DNA from: Chitinophaga rhizosphaerae
GTDB taxonomy: Bacteria; Bacteroidota; Bacteroidia; Chitinophagales; Chitinophagaceae
Assembly (NCBI RefSeq): GCF_003958645.1
Contig: NZ_RXLO01000003.1
Location: 124,001 to 188,000 of the forward strand
Reading direction: 5' to 3'
Length of the DNA: 64,000 bases
This document shows positions 18,409 through 26,165 of this stretch, one piece after another (position 1 is the first letter of the stretch; each line of letters opens with the position of its first letter). The notes under the pieces are model-generated. The model was not told the DNA's origin. It saw only the letters and a program-made list of their open reading frames with translations, and searched no databases. Both the position numbers and the translations under genes were made by a program.

Positions 18409-18440
18409 TTTCCGAATGATCCCGCCTTTACTTACCTTTG
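18409..18440 (+). promoter_or_regulatory. Bacteroidota-type promoter of atpG
   Basis: A perfect -7 element TACCTTTG (18433-18440) with TTTC at 18409-18412, 20 nt upstream, at the -33 position. It shows that this atpG has its own promoter, 50 bp before the start codon. Confidence 0.6.
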
Positions 18441-18490
18441 CGCCCAAAATAAGGGGCCGGATGCCCTTTTTTATAAATATTTTATAATAT

Positions 18491-19375
18491 ATGTCTGGAC
18501 AGCTTAAAGAAGTTCGCAACCGTATTAAATCCATCCAGTCTACCCAGCAGATCACCAAAGCCATGAAGATGGTGAGTGCTGCCAAGCTGCGCCGCGCGCA
18601 GGACGCCATCCTCCAGATGCGCCCCTACGCCGAGAAACTGCAGGAAATGCTGCAAAACATCGTCAGCAATACCGAGGGAGACATCGATATGGCACTCGCT
18701 GCCAACCGCCAGGTGGAAAAAGTCCTGATCGTGGTAATCTCCTCCGACCGCGGGCTTTGCGGAGCGTATAACTCCAACCTTATCAAGCTGGCCAAGCAAA
18801 CCATCCGCGAAAAGTACGCCGCCCAGTTCGCCAAAGGCCACGTGGAAGTGCTTCCCATCGGCAAAAAAGCCTGGGAACATTTCACCAAGAACGGCTACAA
18901 AGTGAACGAAAACTTCTGGAACCTCTTCGGTCACCTCAGCTTCGATGCCGTGAAAGCCGCTGCTGCCGTAGCCCTCGATGGTTTCGTGAAAGGCGAATAC
19001 GATGCCGTGGATATCATCTACAGCGAATTCAAAAACGCCGCTACCCAACGCTATAAACTGGAACAATTCCTCCCCATCGCCAAGGTGGAAAACGAAGGAA
19101 ACAAAGGCCGCAAGGCAGATTTCATCTACGAACCCGAAAAAGACGTACTCGTAGCCGAACTGATGCCCAAAATCCTCAACACCCAGTTCTTCAAAGCCGT
19201 CCTCGACGCCCACGCTTCCGAGCATGGCGCGCGGATGACCGCGATGGACAAAGCTACGGACAACGCCGGCGAACTGCTCCGCAACCTGAAGATCGAATAC
19301 AACCGTGCACGTCAGGCCGCCATCACCACCGAGCTCACCGAGATCGTGTCTGGTGCCGCAGCACTGATGGGATGA
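18491..19375 (+). CDS. atpG: ATP synthase F1 subunit gamma
   Basis: 294 residues. The N-terminal helix LKEVRNRIKSIQSTQQITKAMKMVSAAKLRRAQ is diagnostic of the gamma subunit, the rotor shaft of F1. The C-terminal helix ARMTAMDKATDNAGELL...YNRARQAAITTELTEIVSGAAAL closes the coiled coil. Length is close to other Bacteroidota gamma subunits. No other atp gene is next to it: a DJ-1 gene lies upstream and scpB downstream. A hairpin terminator follows, so it is a single-gene unit. Confidence 0.97.
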   Translation: MSGQLKEVRNRIKSIQSTQQITKAMKMVSAAKLRRAQDAILQMRPYAEKLQEMLQNIVSNTEGDIDMALAANRQVEKVLIVVISSDRGLCGAYNSNLIKLAKQTIREKYAAQFAKGHVEVLPIGKKAWEHFTKNGYKVNENFWNLFGHLSFDAVKAAAAVALDGFVKGEYDAVDIIYSEFKNAATQRYKLEQFLPIAKVENEGNKGRKADFIYEPEKDVLVAELMPKILNTQFFKAVLDAHASEHGARMTAMDKATDNAGELLRNLKIEYNRARQAAITTELTEIVSGAAALMG

Positions 19376-19421
19376 TGTTTTCAACAATTCATCCACAGCA
19401 ACTTTTTTATATTTTATAAAG

Positions 19422-19462
19422 AATGTCAAAGGTCTTATTTTCGGCCTTTGACATTTTTATTT
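19422..19462 (+). terminator. intrinsic terminator of atpG
   Basis: AATGTCAAAGG (19422-19432) pairs perfectly with CCTTTGACATT (19445-19455) around a 12-nt loop and is followed by TTTATTT. It ends about 20 bp before scpB. Confidence 0.88.
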
Positions 19463-19481
19463 GACCTAAACCGCATTTCCC

Positions 19482-20558
19482 ATGGAGATCTCACAGCTCA
19501 TTCCGCATGTCGAAGCCCTGATCTTTGCCGCCGACCGGCCCCTTCCGGCCGCCGACATCCTGGAGCTGCTCAACAACGCACTGGCCTTCCTCGAAGACCG
19601 CGCCACGCCCGAGCAGGTAGAAGCTGCCATTGAGGCCATCCAGGAAAAATACAGCTCCGAGTTTTACTCGTTCAGCGTTCGCCAAAGCGGTGGCGGCTAC
19701 CAGTTCCTCACCAAAAGGGACTATTATCAAACCGTTGCGCAACTCAATGGCGAGAAATTTCTCAAACGGCTCTCCACCGCCGCGCTGGAAACCCTCGCCA
19801 TCATCGCCTATAAACAACCCATCTCCAAAGGGGAAATCGAACATATACGCGGCGTCAGCACCGACTATTCCATCACCAAACTGCTGGAAAAGGAACTGAT
19901 CATCATCTCCGGCCGTTCCGAAGAGCTACCCGGAAAACCGCTCCTGTACTCTACTTCCAAAGCGTTCATGGACTATTTCGGGCTCAATTCTCCCGCAGAT
20001 CTGCCTAAGCTCAAGGAAGTATTCGAAGAAGATTTCGTGCCGCCCACACAACTCACGCTCGAAGCGGTCGAAAACCTGGAAGTGGACGAAGAAACCCTGC
20101 CAGACGGACATTTCGTTGTCACCGAAAACGGCGAGCTCACAGAAACCACCACCGTTGTCATGGAAGATGAACCTTCCGAAGAAAACATCCCCGAAGCATC
20201 TTCGGGAGACGGCGGAAGCGGCGACGATGAAGACGATCCCCACGCTTCCGGCAACAGCTCCGGCGGCGATCCTGAAATGGCCGACAGCGGGGAAGATGAT
20301 GAAGACGAACTCGACGAAGACGGCGAAATCGAAGCCATGCTCGGCGACCGTAAAGACGGAGAGGAGCCTGACGACGACGATGATGACGATGATGAAGGCG
20401 AAGCCGCCGGTACGATTCCCTACCAGGACGATCCCTACGACAGCGACGATGCCGAAAAGGCCGACGACGAAGAACAGGCCATCGAAGACGCCGACGACCG
20501 CCTGAATGATGAAGAAGACGAAGAAGAGGAGGAAGAAGGGAAAGACGACCGGAATTGA
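19482..20558 (+). CDS. scpB: segregation and condensation protein B with long acidic tail
   Basis: 358 residues. The first ~185 form the tandem winged-helix ScpB, which with ScpA and SMC makes the condensin that compacts the chromosome: IPHVEALIFAADRPL, ETLAIIAYKQPISKGEIEHIRGV, LLEKELIIISGRSEELPGKPLLYSTSKAFMDYFG (seen as blocks). The last ~140 residues are almost only Asp, Glu, Gly and Ser, with runs such as DDDDDDDDEGE and EEDEEEEEEG. Typical ScpB is about 180-250 residues, so the tail is an extension. It is probably disordered, and may affect charge or binding of SMC partners. No scpA is near. Confidence 0.93.
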   Translation: MEISQLIPHVEALIFAADRPLPAADILELLNNALAFLEDRATPEQVEAAIEAIQEKYSSEFYSFSVRQSGGGYQFLTKRDYYQTVAQLNGEKFLKRLSTAALETLAIIAYKQPISKGEIEHIRGVSTDYSITKLLEKELIIISGRSEELPGKPLLYSTSKAFMDYFGLNSPADLPKLKEVFEEDFVPPTQLTLEAVENLEVDEETLPDGHFVVTENGELTETTTVVMEDEPSEENIPEASSGDGGSGDDEDDPHASGNSSGGDPEMADSGEDDEDELDEDGEIEAMLGDRKDGEEPDDDDDDDDEGEAAGTIPYQDDPYDSDDAEKADDEEQAIEDADDRLNDEEDEEEEEEGKDDRN

Positions 20559-20565
20559 CGATCAG

Positions 20566-20634
20566 TCATTTGTGAGTTGAAATATTTCTATTTTCAAACG
20601 GAAAAATTTCCTACCTTTGTAAGGAACAAATGAT
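20566..20634 (+). promoter_or_regulatory. promoter and putative operator of the first RES/Xre pair
   Basis: A perfect -7 element TACCTTTG at 20613-20620 lies 20 bp before the antitoxin start. TCATTTGT (20566-20573) and ACAAATGA (20627-20634) form a widely spaced 8-bp inverted repeat that brackets it. A smaller TTCCT/AGGAA dyad (from 20609) overlaps the -7. These would suit autorepression by the antitoxin. Confidence 0.5.
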
Positions 20635-20640
20635 TGACGT

Positions 20641-21084
20641 ATGCCTGCCACAGCCATCGCATTGCAAAAGGAAAAGTACTCCGTCCTGCACCGGTTCATG
20701 GGCCTGGAACTGGGGAACCTCTACAGGCTGGTAACATCCGCACACAAAGGCGTGAAAACCAAAGTGTTCTATGACTTTGCGGAAACCATCAAAATGCCTG
20801 AAAAAGAACTGGCAGGCATCATCAACCTGTCTGCCCGCACCATCAGCAATTACAAGGAACAGCAGAAAGTGCTGGAACCCATTTATAGCGAGCACCTGCT
20901 CAAGCTCATCGCCCTGTACGAAAAAGGCGAAACCATCTTCGGCACCGTCGACGAATTCAGTTACTGGTTGAAAAAACCGTTCTGGGGCGCCCGCGAAACA
21001 CCGATCGACTGGCTGGTAACTCCCGGCGGCGTAGATATTATCTCCGAGGAGCTCGACAAACTCGCCGAAGGTTACCCTGTTTAA
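20641..21084 (+). CDS. Xre/MbcA/ParS-like antitoxin (DUF2384) of RES/Xre module 1
   Basis: 147 residues. The N-terminal part has the Xre-like helix-turn-helix (KMPEKELAGIINLSARTISNYKEQ). The C-terminal DUF2384 part has FSYWLKKPFWGARETPIDWLVTPGGVDIISEELDKLAEG, the toxin-binding and partition-like motif. It neutralises the RES toxin encoded 17 bp downstream and probably represses its own promoter. Similar in layout to the antitoxin at 25665-26156, but without the latter's Arg/Gly-rich N-terminus. Confidence 0.9.
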   Translation: MPATAIALQKEKYSVLHRFMGLELGNLYRLVTSAHKGVKTKVFYDFAETIKMPEKELAGIINLSARTISNYKEQQKVLEPIYSEHLLKLIALYEKGETIFGTVDEFSYWLKKPFWGARETPIDWLVTPGGVDIISEELDKLAEGYPV

Positions 21085-21101
21085 CTATCCTACCCTTTTA
21101 C

Positions 21102-21572
21102 ATGCTGGTATTTCGCATCACCCATAAACAATTCAGCCAGGAACTCTATGCCTCCGGCATCAAGGGCCGCTGGAACGGCGCCGGCCGGAAGGTCATTTAT
21201 TGTGCCGAATCCATTTCCCTCGCTTTCCTGGAAAACATGATCCGCCGCCAGGGCGTTGGCTTCAACCAGGATTTCAAGATCATGATCATCGAAGTGCCCG
21301 ACGGCCTGGAGATTTCCTCCATCCAACCCGGACAGCTACCCGCCAAATGGCGCGATTTCAAAGACTACAGCCACTGCCAGCCCCTGGGCAACAAATGGTT
21401 CGATGAAGGGAAAACGCCCGTCCTGAAGGTGCCTTCCGCCGTATTGCCCGAATCCTCCAACTACGTGCTCCACACCCTCCATCCCGAATTCCGCCGCATC
21501 CGCCTGATCGAGACCACCGAGCTCGTGCCCGACGAGCGCATCGAAGACATCCTGAAGAAATACCCGCACTAA
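21102..21572 (+). CDS. RES-domain toxin (NAD+ phosphorylase type) of module 1
   Basis: 156 residues, full RES domain. Conserved motifs: GIKGRWNGAGRKVIYCAES with Arg23 and Glu36-Ser37, LAFLENM with Glu44, IIEVPDGLEI, and VPSAVLPESSNYVLHTLHPEF with the third-region Ser. RES toxins degrade NAD+ and stop growth until the antitoxin is restored. All the family hallmark positions are present, so this copy is expected to be active. It is 17 bp after its antitoxin gene. Confidence 0.9.
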   Translation: MLVFRITHKQFSQELYASGIKGRWNGAGRKVIYCAESISLAFLENMIRRQGVGFNQDFKIMIIEVPDGLEISSIQPGQLPAKWRDFKDYSHCQPLGNKWFDEGKTPVLKVPSAVLPESSNYVLHTLHPEFRRIRLIETTELVPDERIEDILKKYPH

Positions 21573-21584
21573 CGCCCGTCTGCA

Positions 21585-21636
21585 ATTTCATCGCCGCTAC
21601 GGTCATTTCATCGCCGATTCATGCACTTCATCGATT
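21585..21636 (+). promoter_or_regulatory. three phased direct repeats before the LytTR gene
   Basis: ATTTCATCGCCG at 21585-21596 and again at 21605-21616, then ACTTCATCGATT at 21625-21636. The shared core TTCATCG occurs every 20 bp, about two helical turns. LytTR proteins bind short direct repeats with this kind of phasing, and a LytTR gene starts 68 bp downstream, so this is a candidate autoregulatory site. Confidence 0.7.
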
Positions 21637-21663
21637 TGTTCGTGCTGCTCAGGGGGCACTTGC

Positions 21664-21671
21664 TACATTTG
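21664..21671 (+). promoter_or_regulatory. -7 promoter element of the LytTR gene
   Basis: A perfect TACATTTG lies 33 bp before the start. No matching TTTG is at the proper -33 distance (the nearest, 21635-21638, gives 25 nt). This fits a promoter that needs an activator bound at the repeats 21585-21636. Confidence 0.5.
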
Positions 21672-21703
21672 GGGACAATCCATGCTTTTTAAATGTTCCC
21701 ATC

Positions 21704-22183
21704 ATGAAGATTCTCATCAACGAAACCGAAACCATCGCAGCGCAAAAGCTGAAAGACATGATTTCCACCATTGACCCCGATGTGGAGATATTGCAGTTCA
21801 ACAGCCAGATAGACATGCTGCTATCCGGGCTGCGTACCACGCAAACCGTTCAGCGATACCTCGTTCGCAGCGGCACGCGCCTCATTTCCGTCGCCATCCA
21901 GGACATCGCGTTCTTTTATATCCGCGACCGTATGGCCTGCATCCGCACCCATCAGAATACGGACTACTTTATCGACAAAAGTCTGGACGATATCGCAAAC
22001 GAGCTCGATCCGCGCGACTTTTTCCGCCTCAACCGCCAGTGTATCGTGCATTACCGCAGTATCCTGAAAGTGCAGGCCTGGTTCAACGGCAAGCTGAAAG
22101 TGCAGGTGAAGCCCGCGCTGGAGGAAGACGTCATCGTGTCTCGCCTGCGCGCCCCGGATTTCCGTAAATGGCTGGGCGAATAA
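21704..22183 (+). CDS. LytTR DNA-binding regulator with a truncated receiver domain
   Basis: 159 residues, where a LytTR response regulator has about 240-260. The first ~45 residues (MKILINETETIAAQKLKDMI...) match the start of a receiver domain, but the acidic pocket EDE is NETE and the protein then jumps to the linker. The phosphorylated Asp and the rest of the receiver are missing. The LytTR domain (about 60-159) is intact: VRSGTRLISVAIQDIAFFYIRDRMACIRT, DPRDFFRLNRQCIVHYRSI, VSRLRAPDFRKWLGE. It is most likely a DNA-binding protein freed from phosphorylation control. No histidine kinase is adjacent. Confidence 0.85.
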   Translation: MKILINETETIAAQKLKDMISTIDPDVEILQFNSQIDMLLSGLRTTQTVQRYLVRSGTRLISVAIQDIAFFYIRDRMACIRTHQNTDYFIDKSLDDIANELDPRDFFRLNRQCIVHYRSILKVQAWFNGKLKVQVKPALEEDVIVSRLRAPDFRKWLGE

Positions 22184-22280
22184 TAGCCACTACCGATGGA
22201 TGTAACGTTTGATGACGGCAATAACCCCGGCCGGCGAAGCATTTTTCATATCCAGCCATCCACTGCATAACACCCCATAA

Positions 22281-22319
22281 AAAAAAGCGGTCCAGGCATT
22301 TGCCGGGACCGCTTTTTTT
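22281..22319. terminator. bidirectional terminator between the LytTR gene and DUF1080
   Basis: A 13-bp perfect stem (22281-22293 with 22306-22318) is extended inside by GGCA/TGCC. It has poly-A before and poly-T after, so it works for the convergent genes on both sides. Confidence 0.92.
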
Positions 22320-22336
22320 ATCGTTTCGAAAGAAGA

Positions 22337-22945
22337 TCAGCTCTTCAGTTCTTTCACCTTGATGTTTTTCCAGCGCACCTTGATGCCGCCGCCGGAGTGG
22401 ATCTGCAGGGCGATCTGGCCGGATTTGGCGCCGATCTTTTCGTCGTTCAGCGTGATCATTTCCGTGCCGTTCAGCCAGGTGGTTACCTGGTTGCCTTTTA
22501 CCACGATCTTCATCGTGTTCCATTCACCCATTTTCAGTGCTTTATCTTTTTCGGCTGCGGGCTGGATGAGCCAGCCGCGGCCGTATGATTCGTAAATGCC
22601 GCCGCTGTGCTGGCCGGGAGGCGCCACTTCAGCCTGCCAGCCTGCGATTTTGGTGCCTTCGAGGGAGGAGTGGAAGAAGACGCCGCTGTTGCCGTTGGCT
22701 TCCTGTTTGAATTCCACGGTCAGTTCGAAGTCTTTGAAAGTCTTATCGGTGGCGAGATATCCGTATTCTTTATCCGGGCCGCTTTCGCAGATCAGTTCCC
22801 CTTTTTCTACATACCATTTTTCCGTGCCATGGATCTTCCAGCCGTCGAGGTTCTTCCCGTTGAAGAGTTTCTGGGCTTTCTGCCCGAAAGCCGTTCCGGC
22901 GGAAAGGAGGGCGATGGCAGCCAGCGTCATCAATTTTGTTTTCAT
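22337..22945 (-). CDS. small exported DUF1080 domain protein
   Basis: 202 residues with signal peptide MKTKLMTLAAIALLSAGTAFGQK. A single DUF1080 domain covers the rest: KLFNGKNLDGWKIHG, FKDFELTVEFKQEANGNSGVFF, QAEVAPPGQHSGGIYE, MGEWNTMKIVVKGNQVTTWLNG, QIALQIHSGGGIKVRWKNIKVKEL. It has the normal compact size for the 3-keto-disaccharide hydrolase family and is shorter than the copy at 2918-3640. It is a single-gene unit. Confidence 0.9.
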   Translation of the reverse strand: MKTKLMTLAAIALLSAGTAFGQKAQKLFNGKNLDGWKIHGTEKWYVEKGELICESGPDKEYGYLATDKTFKDFELTVEFKQEANGNSGVFFHSSLEGTKIAGWQAEVAPPGQHSGGIYESYGRGWLIQPAAEKDKALKMGEWNTMKIVVKGNQVTTWLNGTEMITLNDEKIGAKSGQIALQIHSGGGIKVRWKNIKVKELKS

Positions 22946-23055
22946 GCTCCTGTAGTTTTTTTGTGGACGGGTAAGATAATTAAAAAAGTTTAAGAAGTAC
23001 CCCGGGAAATGGCGGGTGGGGAAATGCCGATTTGGGTGGAAGGGGAGCGGAAATG

Positions 23056-23080
23056 AAAAGGCCGCCCGGGGAGGCGGCCT
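23056..23080 (-). terminator. intrinsic terminator after rny (minus strand)
   Basis: AGGCCGCC (23059-23066) pairs with GGCGGCCT (23073-23080). On the minus strand the hairpin is followed by TTTTCATTTCC. It lies 28 bp past the rny stop. Confidence 0.75.
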
Positions 23081-23107
23081 CTTGCAAATATGGGAAGACC
23101 TGCGGTA

Positions 23108-24667
23108 TTAGCGGGCAACGTTTACGGCGCGGCGCTCGCGGATCACGGTCACTTTGATCTGGCCGGGATACTGCATGTCGTTCTGGATCTTGTTGGCGAT
23201 CTCGAAGCTGAGGCGGTCTGCATCGTTGTCGGTCACTTTTTCGCTTTCCACGATAACGCGCAGTTCGCGGCCTGCCTGGATGGCGTAGGCTTTTTCAACG
23301 CCGTCGTAGCTCATGGCCAGGTTTTCGAGGTCTTTGATACGTTGGAGGTAGCTCTGCATGATCTCGCGGCGTGCACCGGGGCGGGCGCCGGAGATGGCGT
23401 CGCAGGCCTGTACGATGGGGGAGATCACGTAGCTCATTTCCATCTCGTCGTGGTGGGCGCCGATGGCGTTCACGATGGCGGGATGTTCGCCGTATTTCTC
23501 GGCGAGTTTGGCGCCGAGGAGGGCGTGGCTCAGTTCGGATTCTTCATCGGGAACTTTACCGATATCGTGGAGGAGGCCGGCGCGTTTGGCGAGTTTGGGA
23601 TTGAGGCCCAGTTCGGCGGCCATTACGGCGCAAAGGTTGGCGGTCTCTTTGGAGTGCATGAGCAGGTTCTGGCCGTAGGAAGAGCGGAACCGCATCTTGC
23701 CGACCATACGAACGAGTTCTTTGTGGAGGCCGTGGATACCGAGCTCGATCACGGTGCGCTCGCCGATTTCCATTACCTGTTCTTCCAGCTGGCGTTTGGT
23801 TTTTTCTACCACTTCCTCGATACGGGCCGGGTGGATACGGCCGTCTTGCACGAGGCGCTGCAGGGAAAGGCGGGCGATTTCGCGGCGGAGCGGGTCGAAG
23901 GAGGAGAGCACGATGGCTTCCGGGGTATCGTCCACGATCAGGTCTACACCGGTAGCGGCTTCGATGGCGCGGATGTTACGGCCTTCGCGGCCGATGATCT
24001 GGCCTTTGATTTCGTCGCTTTCGAGGTTGAATACGGTGATGGCGTTCTCGATGGTTTGCTCGGCGGCGGTGCGCTGGATAGATTGTATGATGATCTTCTT
24101 GGCTTCCTTGTTGGCCTTCAACTTGGCGTCTTCGATGATTTCCTGGATGTGGCTGAAGGCCTGGTTGCGGGCTTCTTCCTTCAGGGATTCCACGAGCTGG
24201 TTGCGGGCTTCTTCCGCGGTGAGGCCGGCTACTTTTTCGAGTCGGCGTATATGCTCTTCCTGGTGTTTTTCCAGTTCGGAGCGTTTGATGTTCACGAGTT
24301 CGATCTGGCGGGCGAGATTTTCCTTGATCGCTTCATTTTCCGTAACCTGCTTCGTTAAGTTCTCGTTCTTCTGGTTCAGGCTCTGCTCTTTCTGTTTGAT
24401 GCGGTTTTCGGATTCTGCGATTTTCTGGTTGCGCTGCATGACTTCTTTCTCATGCTCCGACTTCATCTGAATGTATTTCTCCTTGGCTTCGAGTAATTTA
24501 TCTTTCTTTATATTCTCTGCATTCAGTTTTCCTTCTTCGATGATTCGGCTGGCTTTTTCTTCTGCTTCCTGGATCTTTATCTGGGTATTTTTCGCGAAAA
24601 TCAGTTTTCCTAGTATTATTCCAATAGCCAGGGCGACAACGCCGGCTACTAACACCATTATGTCCAT
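23108..24667 (-). CDS. rny: ribonuclease Y
   Basis: 519 residues. An N-terminal transmembrane helix ([20 protein letters not shown]), then a long coiled coil (about 30-190) rich in Glu, Lys and Gln, a KH RNA-binding domain (about 205-270; [25 protein letters not shown]), and an HD domain with [13 protein letters not shown] membrane-bound endonuclease that starts mRNA decay. Typical length is 510-520. It follows zapA on the same strand, with a 168-bp gap. Confidence 0.97.
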   Translation of the reverse strand: MDIMVLVAGVVALAIGIILGKLIFAKNTQIKIQEAEEKASRIIEEGKLNAENIKKDKLLEAKEKYIQMKSEHEKEVMQRNQKIAESENRIKQKEQSLNQKNENLTKQVTENEAIKENLARQIELVNIKRSELEKHQEEHIRRLEKVAGLTAEEARNQLVESLKEEARNQAFSHIQEIIEDAKLKANKEAKKIIIQSIQRTAAEQTIENAITVFNLESDEIKGQIIGREGRNIRAIEAATGVDLIVDDTPEAIVLSSFDPLRREIARLSLQRLVQDGRIHPARIEEVVEKTKRQLEEQVMEIGERTVIELGIHGLHKELVRMVGKMRFRSSYGQNLLMHSKETANLCAVMAAELGLNPKLAKRAGLLHDIGKVPDEESELSHALLGAKLAEKYGEHPAIVNAIGAHHDEMEMSYVISPIVQACDAISGARPGARREIMQSYLQRIKDLENLAMSYDGVEKAYAIQAGRELRVIVESEKVTDNDADRLSFEIANKIQNDMQYPGQIKVTVIRERRAVNVAR

Positions 24668-24835
24668 ATTCTGTTTTGTTTAATAAAAGTATTGTTTAGG
24701 TATATCAAAATACGACTAAGGCCCGTTTTTTCCAAACGGCCCAGCCGACCCGCGAAAATAAGTAAAAATTGTCAGGAACGCATCATGGGGCGTGATAATG
24801 AGTTATTTGCGAACGGGTGCGGTGGCGGTTCCCCG
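24668..24835 (-). ncRNA. possible structured RNA (6S-like position) between zapA and rny
   Basis: The gap holds complementary parts on the minus strand: CCGCACCCG near 24822 pairs with CGGGTCGG near 24745, enclosing about 65 nt. A hairpin GGCCGTTT...AAACGGGCC follows (24740-24717). 6S RNA is often next to zapA in other bacteria, which is why I name it, but I could not confirm the 6S secondary structure. The gap also includes the rny leader and promoter. Confidence 0.2.
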
Positions 24836-25132
24836 TCATTTCAGCTGTTCATCCAGCAGATTGTCAAGATGTTGCAGTTTTTCCCTTAAAAACGGGGCGA
24901 TATTGGCCTGGGCCTTGCCGCCGATGGTGGCCGGGTGGGTGGCGTACATGATGAGCGCCATGGCGATGTAGTCCTGGATGTCTTTGCCGGCGTAGGCGGC
25001 CTTGAACTCGACGATCTTCTCGTTCACTTCCTTCATCACCCTCCTTACGTCCTCTTCTTCGTCTTTCCGGATTTTTATGCGGTAGGTGCGGTCTGCTACG
25101 ACTATATTAACAGGTATCAGTTGCGGTTCCAT
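24836..25132 (-). CDS. zapA: cell division protein ZapA
   Basis: 98 residues from the ATG at 25132 (MEPQLIPVNIVVADRTYRIKIRKDEEEDVRRV). The frame stays open upstream to 25390, but that stretch has no ZapA character. The N-terminal FtsZ-binding head (about 1-45) is followed by a C-terminal helix for coiled-coil dimerisation (QANIAPFLREKLQHLDNLLDEQLK). ZapA bundles FtsZ filaments at the division site. It has its own -7 element 17 bp upstream. Confidence 0.92.
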   Translation of the reverse strand: MEPQLIPVNIVVADRTYRIKIRKDEEEDVRRVMKEVNEKIVEFKAAYAGKDIQDYIAMALIMYATHPATIGGKAQANIAPFLREKLQHLDNLLDEQLK

Positions 25133-25148
25133 GTTGATGGTCTTTATA

Positions 25149-25156
25149 CAAATGTA
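25149..25156 (-). promoter_or_regulatory. -7 promoter element of zapA
   Basis: TACATTTG reads on the minus strand at 25156-25149, 16 bp before the zapA start. A TTG at 25176-25174 with a 17-nt spacer is the nearest -33 candidate. It suggests zapA is now transcribed independently of pheT. Confidence 0.5.
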
Positions 25157-25205
25157 ATAAATGAACGAATTAACAATTCGAAAATGAAGATATGCTATTT
25201 GCGTG

Positions 25206-25445
25206 GTGAAACCATTCGTGGTGGCGGTTTTTGGAAAAACTGTGCGGGGGTGGGCGTTGACGGTTGCGATAAAAACGTGTGTATCATATGTAAACAAAAG
25301 CCATTCCAAGATGTGCCGAAACCATTGATGGTAAAGGGTTTTATATACTATTAAGTAAGGTTTTCGATGCAGCGAATGCCACTTTTTCATCGCCCGTTCA
25401 AAGATGAAGTTATGCTGTAGATTTCGTGAAACTATTCATGGTGGC
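25206..25445. repeat. three phased imperfect-palindrome copies, 110 bp apart, in the zapA/Xre intergenic region
   Basis: GTGAAACCATTCGTGGTGGC (25206-25225) and GTGAAACTATTCATGGTGGC (25426-25445) match at 18 of 20 bases. A weaker copy, CCGAAACCATTGATGGTAAA (25316-25335), lies exactly half way. Spacing is 110 bp each time. Each core is an ACCAT/ATGGT-type dyad, so they look like binding sites. They fill most of the 532-bp gap 25133-25664, which has no gene. Confidence 0.55.
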
Positions 25446-25577
25446 TACTTTTAGCTATCCACATGTTAATAAAAAAAGCGGAAAATTACGCGATGAAAAA
25501 AGTTTCCATCAGGCTTTATCAGTATAATGTTTGATGAAACTGCACAGCAGGTTGGCCATGAAACAAGTATTATCATA

Positions 25578-25663
25578 TTGATATTCATTGTTTCATGGAA
25601 ATTGAACTTATTCTATGCAGTTTACGAATATCAACATTTTTTGGGAAATTAAACCTATCTTCG
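25578..25663 (+). promoter_or_regulatory. putative operator and -7 element of the second RES/Xre pair
   Basis: TTGATATTC (25578-25586) and GAATATCAA (25626-25634) form a perfect 9-bp inverted repeat, 39 bp apart. TATCTTCG at 25656-25663 is a one-mismatch -7 element right at the start codon, so the mRNA would be nearly leaderless. Confidence 0.4.
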
Positions 25664-25664
25664 A

Positions 25665-26156
25665 ATGGATAATTTGCATGGGAAAGGGCGCCGGGGCAGG
25701 CCGCGGAAGTCGGAAGTCCCGGTACAGCATGCACAGGAAGAACAAATGGTGCTGCAAAGCTACGCCGATGTAGTGGAGCTCAGGTCATTCCCTTATGGCC
25801 GGAAGATCGAGATGGTCAGGTCGGGAGTTTCGAAAGACCAGCTCACGCGGTTAAAAGAGATTTTCGGGTTGGATTACGACACGTTGAGTGTCTTGCTTGC
25901 GGTCACCAATCGCTCCCTACATCTCAAGAAGGGGAAAGAGCGGATGAACCGCGGGATCAGCGACCGTTTGATCTTCATCGCCGATGTGTTCAGTGTTGGG
26001 TACAACGTATTTGGAAGCAGGGAAGGGTTTCACGCGTGGCTGCGCGATCCTTCACGGGAGTTCGGGGATAAAGCCCCGCTGGAAGTGATGGATACCCTTA
26101 CCGGTATCGAAGAGGTGAAGAATGCGCTGTACCGGATAGATGCGTTTATCCTTTAA
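25665..26156 (+). CDS. Xre/MbcA/ParS-like antitoxin (DUF2384) of RES/Xre module 2
   Basis: 163 residues. The N-terminus is basic with an AT-hook-like core (GKGRRGRPRKSE), which module 1's antitoxin lacks. The middle helical part (VSKDQLTRLKEIFGLDYDTLSVLLAVTNRSLHLKK) resembles an HTH. The C-terminal DUF2384 part is FHAWLRDPSREFGDKAPLEVMDTLTGIEEVKNALYRID. It is expected to neutralise the RES protein encoded 9 bp downstream and to bind its own promoter. The pair sits between zapA and the ZapB-like gene on the opposite strand. Confidence 0.88.
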   Translation: MDNLHGKGRRGRPRKSEVPVQHAQEEQMVLQSYADVVELRSFPYGRKIEMVRSGVSKDQLTRLKEIFGLDYDTLSVLLAVTNRSLHLKKGKERMNRGISDRLIFIADVFSVGYNVFGSREGFHAWLRDPSREFGDKAPLEVMDTLTGIEEVKNALYRIDAFIL

Positions 26157-26165
26157 ACAGAAGAT

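Noticed and set aside
25133..25390. Upstream extension of zapA to 25390
   Set aside because: The added 86 residues show no ZapA similarity, and the -7 promoter element lies inside it. The ATG at 25132 starts with the ZapA motif.
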